A DNA stretch of 5,573 bases from Spirochaetaceae bacterium (lineage in GTDB: Bacteria > Spirochaetota > Spirochaetia > Treponematales > Breznakiellaceae). Position 1 is the stretch's first letter, and each line of letters begins with the position of its first letter. Of the stretch, positions 5,532-5,573 are shown in pieces. Location of the stretch: positions 1-5,573 of the forward strand of contig JAITGR010000093.1 in assembly GCA_031280455.1 (NCBI GenBank). The letters run 5' to 3'. Both the position numbers and the translations under genes were made by a program. Below the pieces are notes generated by a model. It searched no databases. It worked only from the letters and a program-made list of their open reading frames with translations, and was not told the origin of the DNA.

Positions 5532-5573
5532 ATGAATAAAAAACCATACACATCGTTACTGATGATTGCTTTG
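5532..5573 (+). CDS. N-terminal fragment of an unidentified protein, probably exported or membrane-anchored (runs off window)
   Basis: Only 14 codons are visible: MNKKPYTSLLMIAL. Two lysines near the start followed by a hydrophobic run are typical of the beginning of a signal peptide or N-terminal membrane anchor. A good ribosome binding site precedes the ATG. The gene is divergent from the activase-like gene and its upstream region is the heptamer and palindrome element, so a promoter, if not inside that element, is not obvious. No product can be named from this fragment. Confidence 0.6.
   Translation, partial: MNKKPYTSLLMIAL

Overview
The window holds one very large complete gene on the minus strand (5200 down to 794), flanked by two partial genes and two repeat-rich intergenic regions. 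The large gene encodes a single-chain 'acyl-CoA dehydratase activase-related' protein of about 1468 residues. It has two ASKHA-fold ATPase modules of the BadF/BadG/HgdC type, a four-cysteine linker, and a long C-terminal region related to the D component of 2-hydroxyacyl-CoA dehydratases. This family is typical of strict anaerobes (Clostridia, Spirochaetes, Bacteroidetes, anaerobic Proteobacteria), so the source is most likely an anaerobic, moderately GC-rich bacterium. A gut-type treponeme-like spirochaete would fit the protein and the hairpin-rich spacer, but that is a guess and nothing in the window proves a phylum.

Layout from left to right. Bases 1-562 (minus) carry the N-terminal 187 codons of a divergent TatD-family metal-dependent hydrolase that runs off the left edge. 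Bases 563-793 are an intergenic spacer containing four perfect inverted repeats, two of them exactly abutting, followed by an AT-rich stretch with a 16-bp palindrome. Bases 794-5200 (minus) are the activase-like gene. Bases 5201-5531 separate it from a divergent plus-strand gene. This second spacer holds a likely promoter placed so that the activase mRNA may be leaderless, an array of about 18 heptamers GATTTC(A/G), an 18-bp inverted repeat containing CGATATATCG on both sides, and five heptamers in the opposite orientation. Bases 5532-5573 are the first 14 codons of a plus-strand protein beginning like a signal peptide.

How the parts may work together. The activase-like protein carries both the ATP-driven electron donor and the reductase-like module in one chain, and both are internally duplicated. 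It could be a self-contained ATP-dependent low-potential electron-transfer machine. No separate dehydratase subunits or CoA-transferase lie nearby, so its substrate cannot be read from context. The TatD-like gene lies downstream on the same strand, but the hairpin cluster between them argues against simple co-transcription. The divergent gene is too short to interpret.
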